A stretch of 45,594 bases of DNA from Bowdeniella nasicola. Lineage in GTDB: Bacteria > Actinomycetota > Actinomycetes > Actinomycetales > Actinomycetaceae. The stretch spans positions 1 to 45,594 of the forward strand of contig JAUNVA010000003.1 of the NCBI GenBank assembly GCA_030537895.1, in the 5' to 3' direction. Both the position numbers and the translations under genes were made by a program. Below, one piece after another: positions 33,325 to 42,294 of the stretch (the first letter of the stretch is position 1; each line of letters begins with the position of its first letter). Under the pieces are notes generated by a model. It saw nothing but the letters and a program-made list of their open reading frames with translations, made no database searches and was not told where the DNA came from.

Positions 33325-33710
33325 CGAACACGCCTCACTTCACGTGGGGATCAGGGGACCAGACCATCCTACTTAACCGGGCTAGGTTCACGAGTTGGCG
33401 GAGCATCGGGGCGTACCACAATTCCAAAGTGTCATAATATACATTATCGGAATGTCCCGTTCGGGCGGCCTGGCTGTTCGCCGTGCGCCAGAGCATGTTC
33501 ATACACTCCTTCGGCAGGCAAGCCACCACGATGCCAACCGGCTGCGCCCTCCATGGCACGGACCCCGCCTATCCTGCCGCTCGGCGCGAAGCGCTCTCGC
33601 CCGCCGCCCACGCACCGCCTTGCGCTGCACTCCGTTGGCGTCGGCGATCAGCCATGATGTGGTCGCGCGAACACCCCGGTAAACTCAAGCCTCGCTTCGG
33701 GGCGCGGCCA
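33325..33710. other. Intergenic region between the YkvI-type gene and the nitronate monooxygenase remnant
   Basis: A 386-bp gap. Besides the YkvI promoter region it holds an AT-rich stretch with ATAAT-ATAC-ATTAT (about 33434-33447) and a small CCCG-TT-CGGG hairpin. Short open frames are present (74 codons, minus, 33335-33559), but they have no ribosome site or recognisable sequence. I see no RNA gene. Confidence 0.6.
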
Positions 33711-34746
33711 TCAGCCCGGAGCCGCCCGCGCCGACGTCCCGGCAAGCTCTGCGACAATCTCAGCGGCCGTCCGTCCCACCGCCGCCTGACACGGCTCACC
33801 GGCCCAGACCGACTGGCGCGTCGCGTCAGCACGTCGCTTCGCTTCAGCCCGAAGCGGCGCCGTGAGCTCATTCACGTGGGGGTAGACCGCCGGGACGCAC
33901 CTTTCGTCATCCACGAGCGTGCACAGGCCGCGCGCGGGACGCCCACTCAAGGATCGCGTGACATGCGTCACTCCCCCGCGTTTGACCAATTCTTTACCTT
34001 CACGGGTGAGTCCACATTCATCCGTGCATAGGAAGGGCGTCCCCACCTGAAACCAAGCGGCACCGGCCGCGCGCATCGCCTCTGTATCGCGTGCCTCTCG
34101 CACTCCCCCAGCGGCGATCACGTGCTGCGCCCCGGCGTCCACGGCCGCGCCTACGAGCTGGATCGTCGTGTCATCGCTCGGGGTGGCGCCCATGGTCGCG
34201 GTCGAGCGGTGTCCCCCAGCCTCCGTTCCTTGCACGACGATTCGGGAGATGCCTTGCGCGAGCGCGCGCTCGATCATGGCCCGGTCCGCACAGGTCACCC
34301 CACCAGGGGATCCGCGTCTCGCGCAACACGGCTCGGGCTGCCCGGTCGGGGAAGCCAAACGTGTAAGTGATGAGGTCGGGCCCGGCCGCCACGATGGCCC
34401 GCAGCTGGTCGGCATTACTCCATTCGTGGGCACAGTCTTCCACCGCCGGCCAGTCAACATCCCAGGAGTCGTATGTTCCGGCCAGAGTGGCCCGATAGGC
34501 CCGCACGCTCGCCAGTGCCCCGCTCGGATCGCACAGGGGCTCCGGCACGAATAGGTTCACTCCGATGAGCCCGGAGGTGGCACGGCGCACCTCGCGGACT
34601 TCCTGGGCGATCACCGAACCGTCGCGGTCCGCCCCGGCGAGCATTCCGATACCGCCCGCCTCGGCGACGGCGGCGACAAGCTCCGGGGTGGTCGGGCCGC
34701 CGGCCATCGGCGCGACGGCCAGGGGATAGTGTGGCGCAATGGTCAT
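33711..34746 (-). pseudogene. Frameshifted nitronate monooxygenase (FMN-dependent, 2-nitropropane dioxygenase family)
   Basis: The 5' part (ATG 34746, GTGAGG ribosome site) encodes the TIM-barrel start PLAVAPMAGGPTTPELVAAVAEAGG, seen here as VAPMAGGPTTPELVAAV, then GLIGVNLFVPE. The 3' part, in another frame, carries QGTEAGGHRS, AAGGV and GTPFLCTDE. These are the FMN-binding and family motifs. The break falls near 34310-34325, at ATCCCCTGGTGGGGTGACC, a stretch with runs of four C and four G. Net change is one base. Nothing else is lost, so a recent mutation or a sequence error are both possible. An intact enzyme would oxidise nitronates or resemble FabK. Confidence 0.75.
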
Positions 34747-34794
34747 GATCCTCACCTTTCCCACATAGCGACGGCTTCGCCTTTGTGGGACAGT

Positions 34795-34820
34795 GGAATA
34801 AGAAGCCGACATAGTCCGTT
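34795..34820 (+). promoter_or_regulatory. SigR/SigH-type promoter of rbpA
   Basis: GGAAT (34795-34799), exactly 18 bp, then GTT (34818-34820). This is the consensus of actinobacterial ECF sigma factors for thiol/oxidative stress (SigR of Streptomyces, SigH of mycobacteria). In Streptomyces coelicolor rbpA is a SigR target. A 6-bp hairpin (CCGGGC-cact-GCCCGG, 34835-34850) follows in the leader, 10 nt before the ribosome site. Confidence 0.7.
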
Positions 34821-34873
34821 GGGTTCATTGTCAGCCGGGCCACTGCCCGGAGCAACAGGTGGAGGGAGAACGT

Positions 34874-35227
34874 ATGGCGGAGCGCGCACTACGCGGTATG
34901 AGCCTTGGATCCCGGAGTATGGAAAGCGACGTCGGCGTCGAGTTCGCCGCTCGCGTGACCATGCACTACGACTGCGAAGATTGCGGTCACGTAACCGAGA
35001 TCGCGATGTTCGCCGAGGCCGAACCCCCGCGGGTGTGGGAATGCCAGTGCGGTAAGGAAGCGGTCCTGCGCGATCACGATCGCCCGGAGCCGACCAAGCC
35101 GCCGAAACCGCAGCGCACCCACTGGGACATGCTCCTTGAGCGTCGTTCCATGGAGGAACTGCAGGTCCTGCTCGATGAGCGTCTCGAACTGCTCCGAGCC
35201 GGCAAGTTGCGTCGTCGTTCGGCCTGA
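34874..35227 (+). CDS. rbpA: RNA polymerase-binding protein RbpA
   Basis: A 117-residue actinobacterial transcription factor that binds RNA polymerase and the principal sigma factor and stabilises open complexes. It has the N-terminal tail (LRGMSLGSRSMES), a core with Cys34 and Cys37 plus Cys57 and Cys59 (HYDCEDCGH, WECQCG) that may hold zinc, a basic Pro-rich linker and the C-terminal sigma-interaction helix (THWDMLLERRSMEEL). ATG 34874 has GGAGGGA about 7 nt upstream; GTG 34859 is less likely. Confidence 0.95.
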   Translation: MAERALRGMSLGSRSMESDVGVEFAARVTMHYDCEDCGHVTEIAMFAEAEPPRVWECQCGKEAVLRDHDRPEPTKPPKPQRTHWDMLLERRSMEELQVLLDERLELLRAGKLRRRSA

Positions 35228-35255
35228 TCGACGCGGCGCCCCAAACCTTACAGTG

Positions 35256-35283
35256 CGGCCCCACACCACACGGTGTGGGGCCG
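35256..35283. terminator. Bidirectional terminator between rbpA and ppm1
   Basis: A perfect 12-bp stem (35256-35267 with 35272-35283) and a 4-nt ACAC loop. It is placed 28 nt after the rbpA stop and 10 nt after the ppm1 stop. Confidence 0.85.
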
Positions 35284-35293
35284 TTGCCTTCCC

Positions 35294-36061
35294 CTAGCCT
35301 GCCCTGCCCGAGCGAAGACCTCCTCGACGTGCACACCAACGTGCGAGTTGCCGGCCGCGCCGGCGCGCGCCCCACAACGCCGTATTGCGGATCGACTCGA
35401 GAATAATCGGGCCGTCCATTTTCGAGTGACCTTCGGTGCGTTCCACGAAGGTGATCGGTACCTCAACAATGGCGCCGCCCGCTTCGCGCACCCGCAGGGT
35501 CATGTCCACCTGGAAGGAGTAACCGGCCGATGTCACGGCATCGAGATCGAGGGCACGCAAGATGTCGGCACGGTAGACGCGAAAGCCCGCCGTAGCATCC
35601 GCGACTCCGACGCCCGTGAGCAGGTGTACGTAAAGGTTGGAGCCGCGCGAGAGAAGCTGGCGGTGCAGCGGCCAGTTCTCAACCGCACCGTGGCGCACCC
35701 AGCGTGAGCCAATGACCAGGTCGGGGGCATCGGACTGGTTGGCGCGCGCAAGGAGGCGCGGTAGGTCCTCCGGGCGGTGCGAAAGGTCAGCGTCCATCTC
35801 GACGAGGTGTGTGTACTCCCGCTGCAGCGCCCACGTGAAGGCCGCCAAATAGGCACGGCCGAGGCCCTCTTTGCCGCGGCGATGGAGCACCTGCACGCGC
35901 GTCTCACGAGCGGCAATGTCGTCGGCGAGTCGCCCCGTGCCATCCGGAGAGGCGTCATCGACGACGAGCACGTCCACCGCCGCGGCGTCCAGTACAGCGG
36001 GTACGATCCGGGAGAGGTTTTCTCGTTCGTTATACGTCGGAATGATCACGAGCGTCCGCAC
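35294..36061 (-). CDS. ppm1: Polyprenol monophosphomannose synthase (GT2)
   Basis: A 255-residue glycosyltransferase that moves mannose from GDP-mannose to polyprenyl phosphate, giving the donor used for surface glycolipids and glycoproteins. It shows LVIIPTYNERENL, the VVDDASPDGT loop, the metal-binding MDADLSHRPED and the FVERTEGHSKM end, all diagnostic. The C-terminus is basic. There is no membrane segment of its own. The GTG start lies 32 nt inside the end of lnt; in mycobacteria the two activities are fused, so the overlap fits a physical partnership. Confidence 0.93.
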   Translation of the reverse strand: MRTLVIIPTYNERENLSRIVPAVLDAAAVDVLVVDDASPDGTGRLADDIAARETRVQVLHRRGKEGLGRAYLAAFTWALQREYTHLVEMDADLSHRPEDLPRLLARANQSDAPDLVIGSRWVRHGAVENWPLHRQLLSRGSNLYVHLLTGVGVADATAGFRVYRADILRALDLDAVTSAGYSFQVDMTLRVREAGGAIVEVPITFVERTEGHSKMDGPIILESIRNTALWGARRRGRQLARWCARRGGLRSGRAG

Positions 36062-37592
36062 GCCGACCTCCTTGCGCGAGAGACATCCCGATCCACACTA
36101 ACGCGGATAGCGCTGCCGCGATTGGGGGAGCAGCCCCGAGCCGATCAGCGACGGTAAGGGAGGTCCGCAGTGGGAGGTCAGCTACCAGGTGGGCACTCTC
36201 CCATAATCCCGTGTGGGACAGCACGCGACCGCGCGGGTCGATCAGCGCGCTGATTCCCATCGTCGAGGCCTGGGCCACCGCACGTCCGTGCTCCACGGCG
36301 CGGAATCGCGCGATCTGGGTCTGCTGTGCGGACTCGAAGCTGGTACCGAATGATGCGTTGTTGATGGGCACAATGAGTGCTTGCGCCCCCAGGGACACCG
36401 ACTCACGCACGAGGTCTTCAAAGGCAATCTCAAAACAGATGACGTCGCCAAGCGGCAGGTCCCGGCCCTCCCACGGAATGTGGACGAGGCCCGGTTCATC
36501 TCCCGCCACCATGTCGTGTGTAATGCGATCGACCTGGGTGGAAAGGCGGCGAAAAAAGTCCCGGTAAGGGACGTATTCCCCGAACGGCACCGGATGCTGT
36601 TTTCGGTAAAAATCTATCAGTGTCGCGCCCTCATCGGTGGGCACGTAGATGAGGTGCTCATTGGTGCGTGTGTGCTCCCTAAACTCCTGAGAGCCCACCA
36701 TGAGGGGCACGCCGGCGGTTGCCACGGCATCCTCGACCATTGCGGCGACCCCGGGATCGGTCCGGGGGTCGATATCGGCCGAACTCTCCGGCCAGACCAC
36801 AAGGTCAACGGGCCCCTCGGCAGCGATGAGGCGGTGCGTGCCCTCCCGATGATTGTTGGTGACGGCGCGGGCCTGGTCGCGCCAGTCGGGCAATGGCGGG
36901 CGCGGGACATTACCCTGCACGATCCCGACCCTGAGGGACCCCGCCTCGGGACGGGTATCGAGCGGCACGAGGCCGGCCGCCACCGGCAGGGCGAGAGCGG
37001 TCACGAGGGCGAGTGAGCGGGCGAGGTAACGCCCCGCGCCGCGCTGGGGTGCGTGAATCACCCGGGCCAGCAGGATGGCGACGAGGACGACGGCACCACC
37101 CACGAGCGTCGTCGATCCGTAGGCTGCAAGCCGCCCTAGTGGGCCATCGACCTGCGAATAGCCCAGCAGACCCCACGCGAATCCGCCGAAGGGCCAACGC
37201 GCCCGGAGTGCCTCGAGGGCGACCCACAGGGCGGCCGATCCGAGTCCATCGATGAGGGGGGCACAAAAGCGCTCAGCCCACCGGGCTCGCAGTGTCGCCT
37301 GACGGATCGCGGTGAAGAACGCGACGTAGAGTGCCTGGAGGACCGACAGCGCGATCCACGGGACGAAGGCGCCGACTGAGATGGTCGACCACCACAGGAG
37401 CGGGAGAAAAAAGCCCAACCCGAAGATCAGTCCGGCGCTGAAGGCGCCGCCGATGGACGCGCGCCGGGTCGTGAGTGCCAACACTGCGAGGGTGAGGGGC
37501 GCGACATACCAGGCAGTAAAGGGGGCGAACGCGAGGTTCAGGGCAGCGCCCGCCACGGCGGCGGTGAGCAGGCGCAGGAGCGAGATGTGCAC
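36030..37592 (-). CDS. lnt: Apolipoprotein N-acyltransferase
   Basis: A 520-residue membrane enzyme that adds the third acyl chain to lipoproteins. About eight membrane segments (residues 1-200) precede the nitrilase domain, whose triad is complete: E269 (WPESSAD), K331 (FYRKQHPV) and C386 (VICFEIAF). One more membrane segment ends the protein. I chose GTG 37592 because a TACGAT box lies 6 nt upstream and the longer frame adds non-membrane sequence; there is no ribosome site. It is coupled to ppm1 by a 32-nt overlap. Confidence 0.92.
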   Translation of the reverse strand: MHISLLRLLTAAVAGAALNLAFAPFTAWYVAPLTLAVLALTTRRASIGGAFSAGLIFGLGFFLPLLWWSTISVGAFVPWIALSVLQALYVAFFTAIRQATLRARWAERFCAPLIDGLGSAALWVALEALRARWPFGGFAWGLLGYSQVDGPLGRLAAYGSTTLVGGAVVLVAILLARVIHAPQRGAGRYLARSLALVTALALPVAAGLVPLDTRPEAGSLRVGIVQGNVPRPPLPDWRDQARAVTNNHREGTHRLIAAEGPVDLVVWPESSADIDPRTDPGVAAMVEDAVATAGVPLMVGSQEFREHTRTNEHLIYVPTDEGATLIDFYRKQHPVPFGEYVPYRDFFRRLSTQVDRITHDMVAGDEPGLVHIPWEGRDLPLGDVICFEIAFEDLVRESVSLGAQALIVPINNASFGTSFESAQQTQIARFRAVEHGRAVAQASTMGISALIDPRGRVLSHTGLWESAHLVADLPLRTSLTVADRLGAAPPIAAALSALVWIGMSLAQGGRRADARDHSDV

Positions 37593-37833
37593 GCGCCCAT
37601 CGTAGAGTGGTACTCCCCCCGATGTGGGGCGCGGCGCGCCCAACAGAGCGGGGAAATAGCGAGGACCCGAGGCCCTTCGGGCCGCTGGCGCGCACGCACG
37701 CCACGCGTTTTCTAATGGGCCTCGGATCCTCGATCCGACGATGTCGGTGAACTCCAAGGCTAACGGGCACTCGCCCCCTCCTTCAAGAGGGTTCGAGATG
37801 TGGCCACGGCCCGCCACGTCGCGAGAAGTGAGG
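37593..37833. other. Gap between lnt and helY, with hairpins
   Basis: A 241-bp gap. TCGGATC-CTC-GATCCGA (37722-37738) is a perfect 7-bp hairpin and GGCCC-TTC-GGGCC (about 37670) is a smaller one. Both could terminate helY transcription. The lnt -10 box, TACGAT, is at 37604-37599. No small gene or tRNA is seen. Confidence 0.55.
37599..37604 (-). promoter_or_regulatory. Leaderless-type -10 box of lnt
   Basis: On the minus strand TACGAT is followed by 6 nt and then the GTG start; no ribosome site is present. It separates lnt-ppm1 from helY. Confidence 0.5.
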
Positions 37834-40545
37834 TCAGAGGACGGAGGACCAGCGCACGATATCTCGGTCAATTAGGGTGCGTGCCTCGCGGGCCCGTGCC
37901 GCGAGCGTTTCGTAGGAGGCCCGATTCGCAGCATCCCTGATCTGGTCCAGGACGTCACTGCACTGCTTGGTCCAGCGCACGAGATCTCCGGGCGGGATCT
38001 CAGCGGCTTCGAGGGTGGCGCGCAACGATCCGCCGGAAGCCCAGGTACGCATGGCCGCCACCAATCCACCGTCCAATGCACGCTGCTCGGGGATTCCGAG
38101 GCGCGCCTCGTCCTCGCGGATGGATTCATTCAACGCGTGCAGGCGGTCACTCGCCGTGCCGAGTCGGCCACGCGGACGTGGCGCCCGCCCGAGGCTCTCA
38201 CCGCGAGCGGCATACACCATGAGGGTGGCGGCCCCGGCAAGCTCTCGAGCCTCGAGGTCGGTGAAGATCCCCGCGCGGATGGCTTCGGCGATCTGCAGAT
38301 CCGCTTCCGCGTTGATATGCCGAAGCATCTCGCCCGCCGGCGTCAGTGTGTCGTCGCGGTTGAGGTAGCCCCGTTCGCGCAGGTGGGTGCAGATCTTTCG
38401 AAACGCGAAGGCGAGGCCGTCGGTCTTCTCGGCGAGAGCGCGTTCCTTGCCTGCAAGGGAACGCTGCAGCGCCGTGATGCGGCCCGCCCACCGCTCGTGG
38501 CGCGACCGCTCGACACAGTGATGTGAGGGATGGGCGCGGATTGCGGCACGCAGCCGGGCGATCTCAGCGGCAGCCTGCGGATCCCGCTCCGCGCGAGGCC
38601 GGCGCCTCGCCCCGCGCATTCGCTTCGCCTGGTTGACGAGACGGTGGCGGACCTTGGCGTTGCGCAGCGCCCTCTCCCCCGCCTCCAGGTGACCGACGAG
38701 GCTCGGTGGGGACGGGAAATCCACCTCCGTCATCGTGCGCACGACGGCGCGGCCATCCACCAGCGTGAATGCCCTCCCGCCGGCGACGACGTCACGCACC
38801 TGCACGATGACCCCGCGGTGGAGTCGGCGTCCAAAACGGTAGTCGATCACGTCTCCGGGGCTCAGCGACTGAAACACCGCGGCCTCGGCGGCCGCGCGGC
38901 GACGTGCCTGAGTCTCTTTCTCGAGGGTGGACAGTTCGGCGCGGAGCCTGAGATATTCGGCGACATCTCCGCACTCGCACGTGAGCGCCTCAAGATAGCC
39001 CTCGAGTGCCACGCGTTCCTTCCGGATTCGGCGGGCTAGTCCGCCAACCGATCGGTCGGCTTGAAACTGTGCAAAAGAGGACTCCAAGATGCGTTCGGCC
39101 TGATCGCGGCTGAGCCACGACAGCAGGTTCACCGCCATCGAATAGGTGGGTCTAAACGCCGAGTTCAGGGGGTAGGTTCGCTTCGAGGCAAGCTGGGCGA
39201 CGGCATCGACATCAAACCTCGGGTCGTAGCAGACGATCGCGTGGCCGTGCACGTCGATGCCGCGCCGCCCCGCCCGACCCGTCAGTTGCGTGAACTGTCC
39301 GGGCGTGAGCATGACGTGTTCGGAACCGTCCCATTTCACGAGGCTCTCGATCACGACGGACCGGGCGGGCATGTTAATCCCGAGCGCCAACGTCTCGGTG
39401 GCGTAGCAGACCTTCAACAACCCTGCTGAGAACAGGGTCTCCACGCATTCCTTGAATACGGGCAGGATTCCAGCGTGGTGGGCGGCGATCCCCGCAAGGG
39501 CCGCCTGTCGGAAATTCTCAAACCCAACCGCGGCTCGATCGGCGGCGCTGAGTGAGGCGCATACGCCCTCGATCACCTCATCGATGCGGCGTCGCTGTGC
39601 GGCGGTCGTGAGGGAGGTGCCGGCCGCAAGGTGCTCGTCGACGGCGCCCTGGCAGCCTGCGCGAGAAAACACGAACACGATTGCCGGCAACAAGTCCGCT
39701 CGTTCGAGGGTCTCGACCACGCGGCCGCGGTCGATGCGGGTGCGGCGTCGGCGCCGTCCGGGGCGCCCGATGGCCTCATAGACCTGACGGTTCACACGCG
39801 TGGGATCACTCGGATGAGACAGGGGCAGCAGGCGCGAGCCAATCAGAATGTGCTGTGTCAGCGGAACCGGGCGATGCTCCGAGACCACGATTTCGGTGTG
39901 TCCTCGCAGTTCACTCAGCCACGCCCCGAACTCTTCCGCGTTCGAGACGGTCGCGGATAGTGAGATCACCTGAACGCGTTCCGGGAGCAAAATCATGCAC
40001 TCTTCCCACACGGGGCCGCGGAAGCGGTCGGCCAAGTAGTGCACTTCATCCATGACGACGAACCGGACGTCGGCGAGATCCTGCGCGTCTTGGTAGAGCA
40101 TGTTGCGCAAGACCTCGGTGGTCATGACGACGACGGGCGCGCCCGCATTGATGGACACGTCGCCCGTTAAGATGCCGACGTTCTCGGAACCAAAGGCGCG
40201 TGAGAACTCACGGTACTTCTGGTTGGAGAGGGCCTTAATCGGCGTGGTGTACATGAGACGAACGCCGCGATCCAGGGCGAGGTGGGCGGCGAATTCGCCG
40301 ACGACAGTCTTACCTGCCCCGGTGGGGGCCGCGACGAGGACCCCCTGGCCGCGTTCGACAGCGCGGCACGCCTCCCGTTGGTAGTCATCGAGTTCGAAGT
40401 CGAGCCCTTCCGCGTAGTGGGCGAGCGCGGTGCGGGCCTCGGCACTACGCTCCATCGCGGCCGCGTAGCGTTCCGCGGGGCTCAGCTCTTCGTGTGTATC
40501 CTGCGCGGGGCGGGTGGGCGTACGGTGGCGGCGTCGCTTAGCCAT
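37834..40545 (-). CDS. helY: Ski2-like DEVH-box helicase HelY
   Basis: A 903-residue SF2 helicase. Walker A APTGAGKT (73-80), TPIKALSNQKY, DEVH (166-169), SATVSN and TGRAGRRG are all present. The C-terminal part (about 500-900) has the rRNA-processing-arch/DSHCT-like region of the Ski2/Mtr4 group. The likely work is unwinding RNA for decay or processing, but no exosome exists in bacteria and the role in actinobacteria is not settled. The start overlaps the dagK stop by 8 nt, so it is in the same operon. Confidence 0.92.
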   Translation of the reverse strand: MAKRRRHRTPTRPAQDTHEELSPAERYAAAMERSAEARTALAHYAEGLDFELDDYQREACRAVERGQGVLVAAPTGAGKTVVGEFAAHLALDRGVRLMYTTPIKALSNQKYREFSRAFGSENVGILTGDVSINAGAPVVVMTTEVLRNMLYQDAQDLADVRFVVMDEVHYLADRFRGPVWEECMILLPERVQVISLSATVSNAEEFGAWLSELRGHTEIVVSEHRPVPLTQHILIGSRLLPLSHPSDPTRVNRQVYEAIGRPGRRRRRTRIDRGRVVETLERADLLPAIVFVFSRAGCQGAVDEHLAAGTSLTTAAQRRRIDEVIEGVCASLSAADRAAVGFENFRQAALAGIAAHHAGILPVFKECVETLFSAGLLKVCYATETLALGINMPARSVVIESLVKWDGSEHVMLTPGQFTQLTGRAGRRGIDVHGHAIVCYDPRFDVDAVAQLASKRTYPLNSAFRPTYSMAVNLLSWLSRDQAERILESSFAQFQADRSVGGLARRIRKERVALEGYLEALTCECGDVAEYLRLRAELSTLEKETQARRRAAAEAAVFQSLSPGDVIDYRFGRRLHRGVIVQVRDVVAGGRAFTLVDGRAVVRTMTEVDFPSPPSLVGHLEAGERALRNAKVRHRLVNQAKRMRGARRRPRAERDPQAAAEIARLRAAIRAHPSHHCVERSRHERWAGRITALQRSLAGKERALAEKTDGLAFAFRKICTHLRERGYLNRDDTLTPAGEMLRHINAEADLQIAEAIRAGIFTDLEARELAGAATLMVYAARGESLGRAPRPRGRLGTASDRLHALNESIREDEARLGIPEQRALDGGLVAAMRTWASGGSLRATLEAAEIPPGDLVRWTKQCSDVLDQIRDAANRASYETLAARAREARTLIDRDIVRWSSVL

Positions 40546-41449
40546 GTGTCCCTTCTCCGGTCAGCAAGGTGAGGGCGCCTTTACGCACCCCAACCCGTAC
40601 CGGCATATGTCCGAGGGCCTCCCCGTCGCCATGCACGACGACGTCGGTGTCGGCCTCGAGATGGAAGTCGAACCCGGGCTGCACCGAGATGGCCGGATGG
40701 CTGAGGTGGGTGCCCGTGAAGATGCGAGGAAAAACGCGGAGAAATTCGGTGCGTGGAACGGGAGCGACCGTGATGAGGTCAGCGATCCCGTCTCGCGGGT
40801 CGGCGTGTGGGGCCAGGAGCATGCCAGATCCGAAATAACCGAGGTTCGCGATCGAGGCGAGCAGCCCTGTGACAGTTCTTGCCTCTCCCCCGTCGATGCG
40901 TACGGTGTAGTGCTCGATGCGTAGGCGCCACAGCTCCGCGATCACCGCTGCGAGGTAGCGCCAGCGCCCGAAGCCGTGCGTACCGCTGACCGCTCGCTGG
41001 TTCACGCGAGCGTCGAATCCGAGCGAGAGGACCGCAAGGACGCGGGCGTGAAAGTCGGTGCCCTCGACATCGAGTACGTCGATCGGGCATCCGGTTGTAT
41101 CGGAATCCAGGATTCGAGTCAGGTGGGCGAGGGCCTCCCGCGGCTCCAGCGGGAGATTGAGTGCTCTCGCGATGTCGTTTCCCGACCCGGCGGGAACGAT
41201 CCCGAGTGGGATCCCCGTATCGCATAGCTCCTGGGAAAGGTGGTGGACGTGCCCGTCGCCGCCAATAGCGACGACTGCTCGGGCTCCCCCCAGTGCCTCG
41301 CGCACCGCACGGCGCGTGTGGGGAAGGTCGAGCGCGCAGATCGTGCGCACGCGGTGGTGTTGGGCGAGCGTGTGGGCGACAAGGGGCACGAGGCGGAGGG
41401 CTTCGCCCCGCCCCGCGTTGGGATTGGCGACGACGAGAATCTCACCCAT
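40538..41449 (-). CDS. dagK: Diacylglycerol/sphingosine-kinase-type lipid kinase
   Basis: A 303-residue DAGK-catalytic-domain protein: NPNAGRGEA for nucleotide, GGDGHVHHL and PAGSGNDIARAL. It should phosphorylate diacylglycerol or a related lipid at the membrane. The usual Thr of the GGDGT motif is His here; other actinobacterial members also vary at this place. A usual beta-sandwich C-terminal domain follows (VVHGDGEALG). I chose ATG 41449; upstream in-frame codons run into tatC. It lies 7 nt after the tatC stop. Confidence 0.85.
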   Translation of the reverse strand: MGEILVVANPNAGRGEALRLVPLVAHTLAQHHRVRTICALDLPHTRRAVREALGGARAVVAIGGDGHVHHLSQELCDTGIPLGIVPAGSGNDIARALNLPLEPREALAHLTRILDSDTTGCPIDVLDVEGTDFHARVLAVLSLGFDARVNQRAVSGTHGFGRWRYLAAVIAELWRLRIEHYTVRIDGGEARTVTGLLASIANLGYFGSGMLLAPHADPRDGIADLITVAPVPRTEFLRVFPRIFTGTHLSHPAISVQPGFDFHLEADTDVVVHGDGEALGHMPVRVGVRKGALTLLTGEGTHG

Positions 41450-41456
41450 GTCGCGG

Positions 41457-42248
41457 CTAGGGGTCGAGTCCCGCATCGATCCTCGCGTTTCGCTCCGCCA
41501 CACGGCGGTCGCGGCGCCGGTCCCACAGGATCGCGATCCCGCAGGCGCCGAGATACAGCAGGTAGATGGGGGTCGCGAGCAGCATGAGGGACCAGGGATC
41601 CCCGAGCGGTGAGGCGAGCGCCGCAAGGATGAGGGTGCCCACGAGGGCCCAGCGCCAGGCCCTGAGATAGGTGTGTCCACGTACGAGGCCAAGCTGGTTC
41701 ACGCCGACCATGATGAGCGGCACCAAGAAGGAGAGAGCAAACACGGCAAGGAGGCGCAGGCAGAACGTGAAATACGCCATGGCCTCCTGCAGGCTGGCCG
41801 AGTTTTGCGGCACGAACGAGAGCATGATCTGGATGGCGTAGGGCAGCAGGTACCAGCCGAGGACCGCGCCGCAGGCCATGAGCGGGATAGCCGCGCCCAC
41901 GTAACCGCCGATGAACCGCTTCTCCTTCGACGTGAGCCCAGGGGCCACAAACGCCCAAAACTGGTAAAGCCACCACGGGGAGGAGAGAAAGAACCCCAGG
42001 TAGAGAGAGACCCGCATCTTCATATCGAAGCCGGACATGACGGTCGTGAAATTCAGCGTGGCGATCCGTCCATCCCGCGCGGAAACGATGCGTAACGGTT
42101 CCGTCAACAGTTCCAACACGGGGTCATAGAGGAACCAGCCAGCGATGGCACAGACGAAGACCCCGCCAACGGCGAGCAGCACTCGATTACGCGCCTCTTT
42201 AAGGTGCGCAAGCAGCGGCATCGTGCCGTCGGGATTCTTCTTCGCCAT
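41457..42248 (-). CDS. tatC: Sec-independent translocase subunit TatC
   Basis: A 263-residue protein with six hydrophobic segments. It recognises twin-arginine signals together with TatB/TatA. Family motifs are HLKEARNR at the N-terminus, SSPWWLYQFWAFVAPGLTSKEKR, read here as PWWLYQFWAFVAPGLT, and the ASPLGDPWS loop. The ATG at 42248 excludes a 23-residue upstream extension that has no family match. No tatB is seen in the window, as in other actinobacteria where tatB is elsewhere. Confidence 0.95.
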   Translation of the reverse strand: MAKKNPDGTMPLLAHLKEARNRVLLAVGGVFVCAIAGWFLYDPVLELLTEPLRIVSARDGRIATLNFTTVMSGFDMKMRVSLYLGFFLSSPWWLYQFWAFVAPGLTSKEKRFIGGYVGAAIPLMACGAVLGWYLLPYAIQIMLSFVPQNSASLQEAMAYFTFCLRLLAVFALSFLVPLIMVGVNQLGLVRGHTYLRAWRWALVGTLILAALASPLGDPWSLMLLATPIYLLYLGACGIAILWDRRRDRRVAERNARIDAGLDP

Positions 42249-42271
42249 CGGGCGCTTTAACCTCGCGTGGG

Positions 42272-42287
42272 CCCGCCCTTCGGCGGG
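42272..42287 (-). repeat. Hairpin in the tatA-tatC gap
   Basis: CCCGCC (42272-42277) and GGCGGG (42282-42287) pair around a 4-nt loop in the 46-nt spacer. It could lower readthrough, so tatC is made below tatA. Confidence 0.45.
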
Positions 42288-42294
42288 GTGGTGA

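Noticed and set aside
33335..33559. Small minus-strand frame of 74 codons in the gap
   Set aside because: No ribosome site, no family likeness, weak codon pattern.
37780..37815. GGGTTCGAG resembling a tRNA T-loop
   Set aside because: No acceptor stem, anticodon arm or CCA context could be folded around it.
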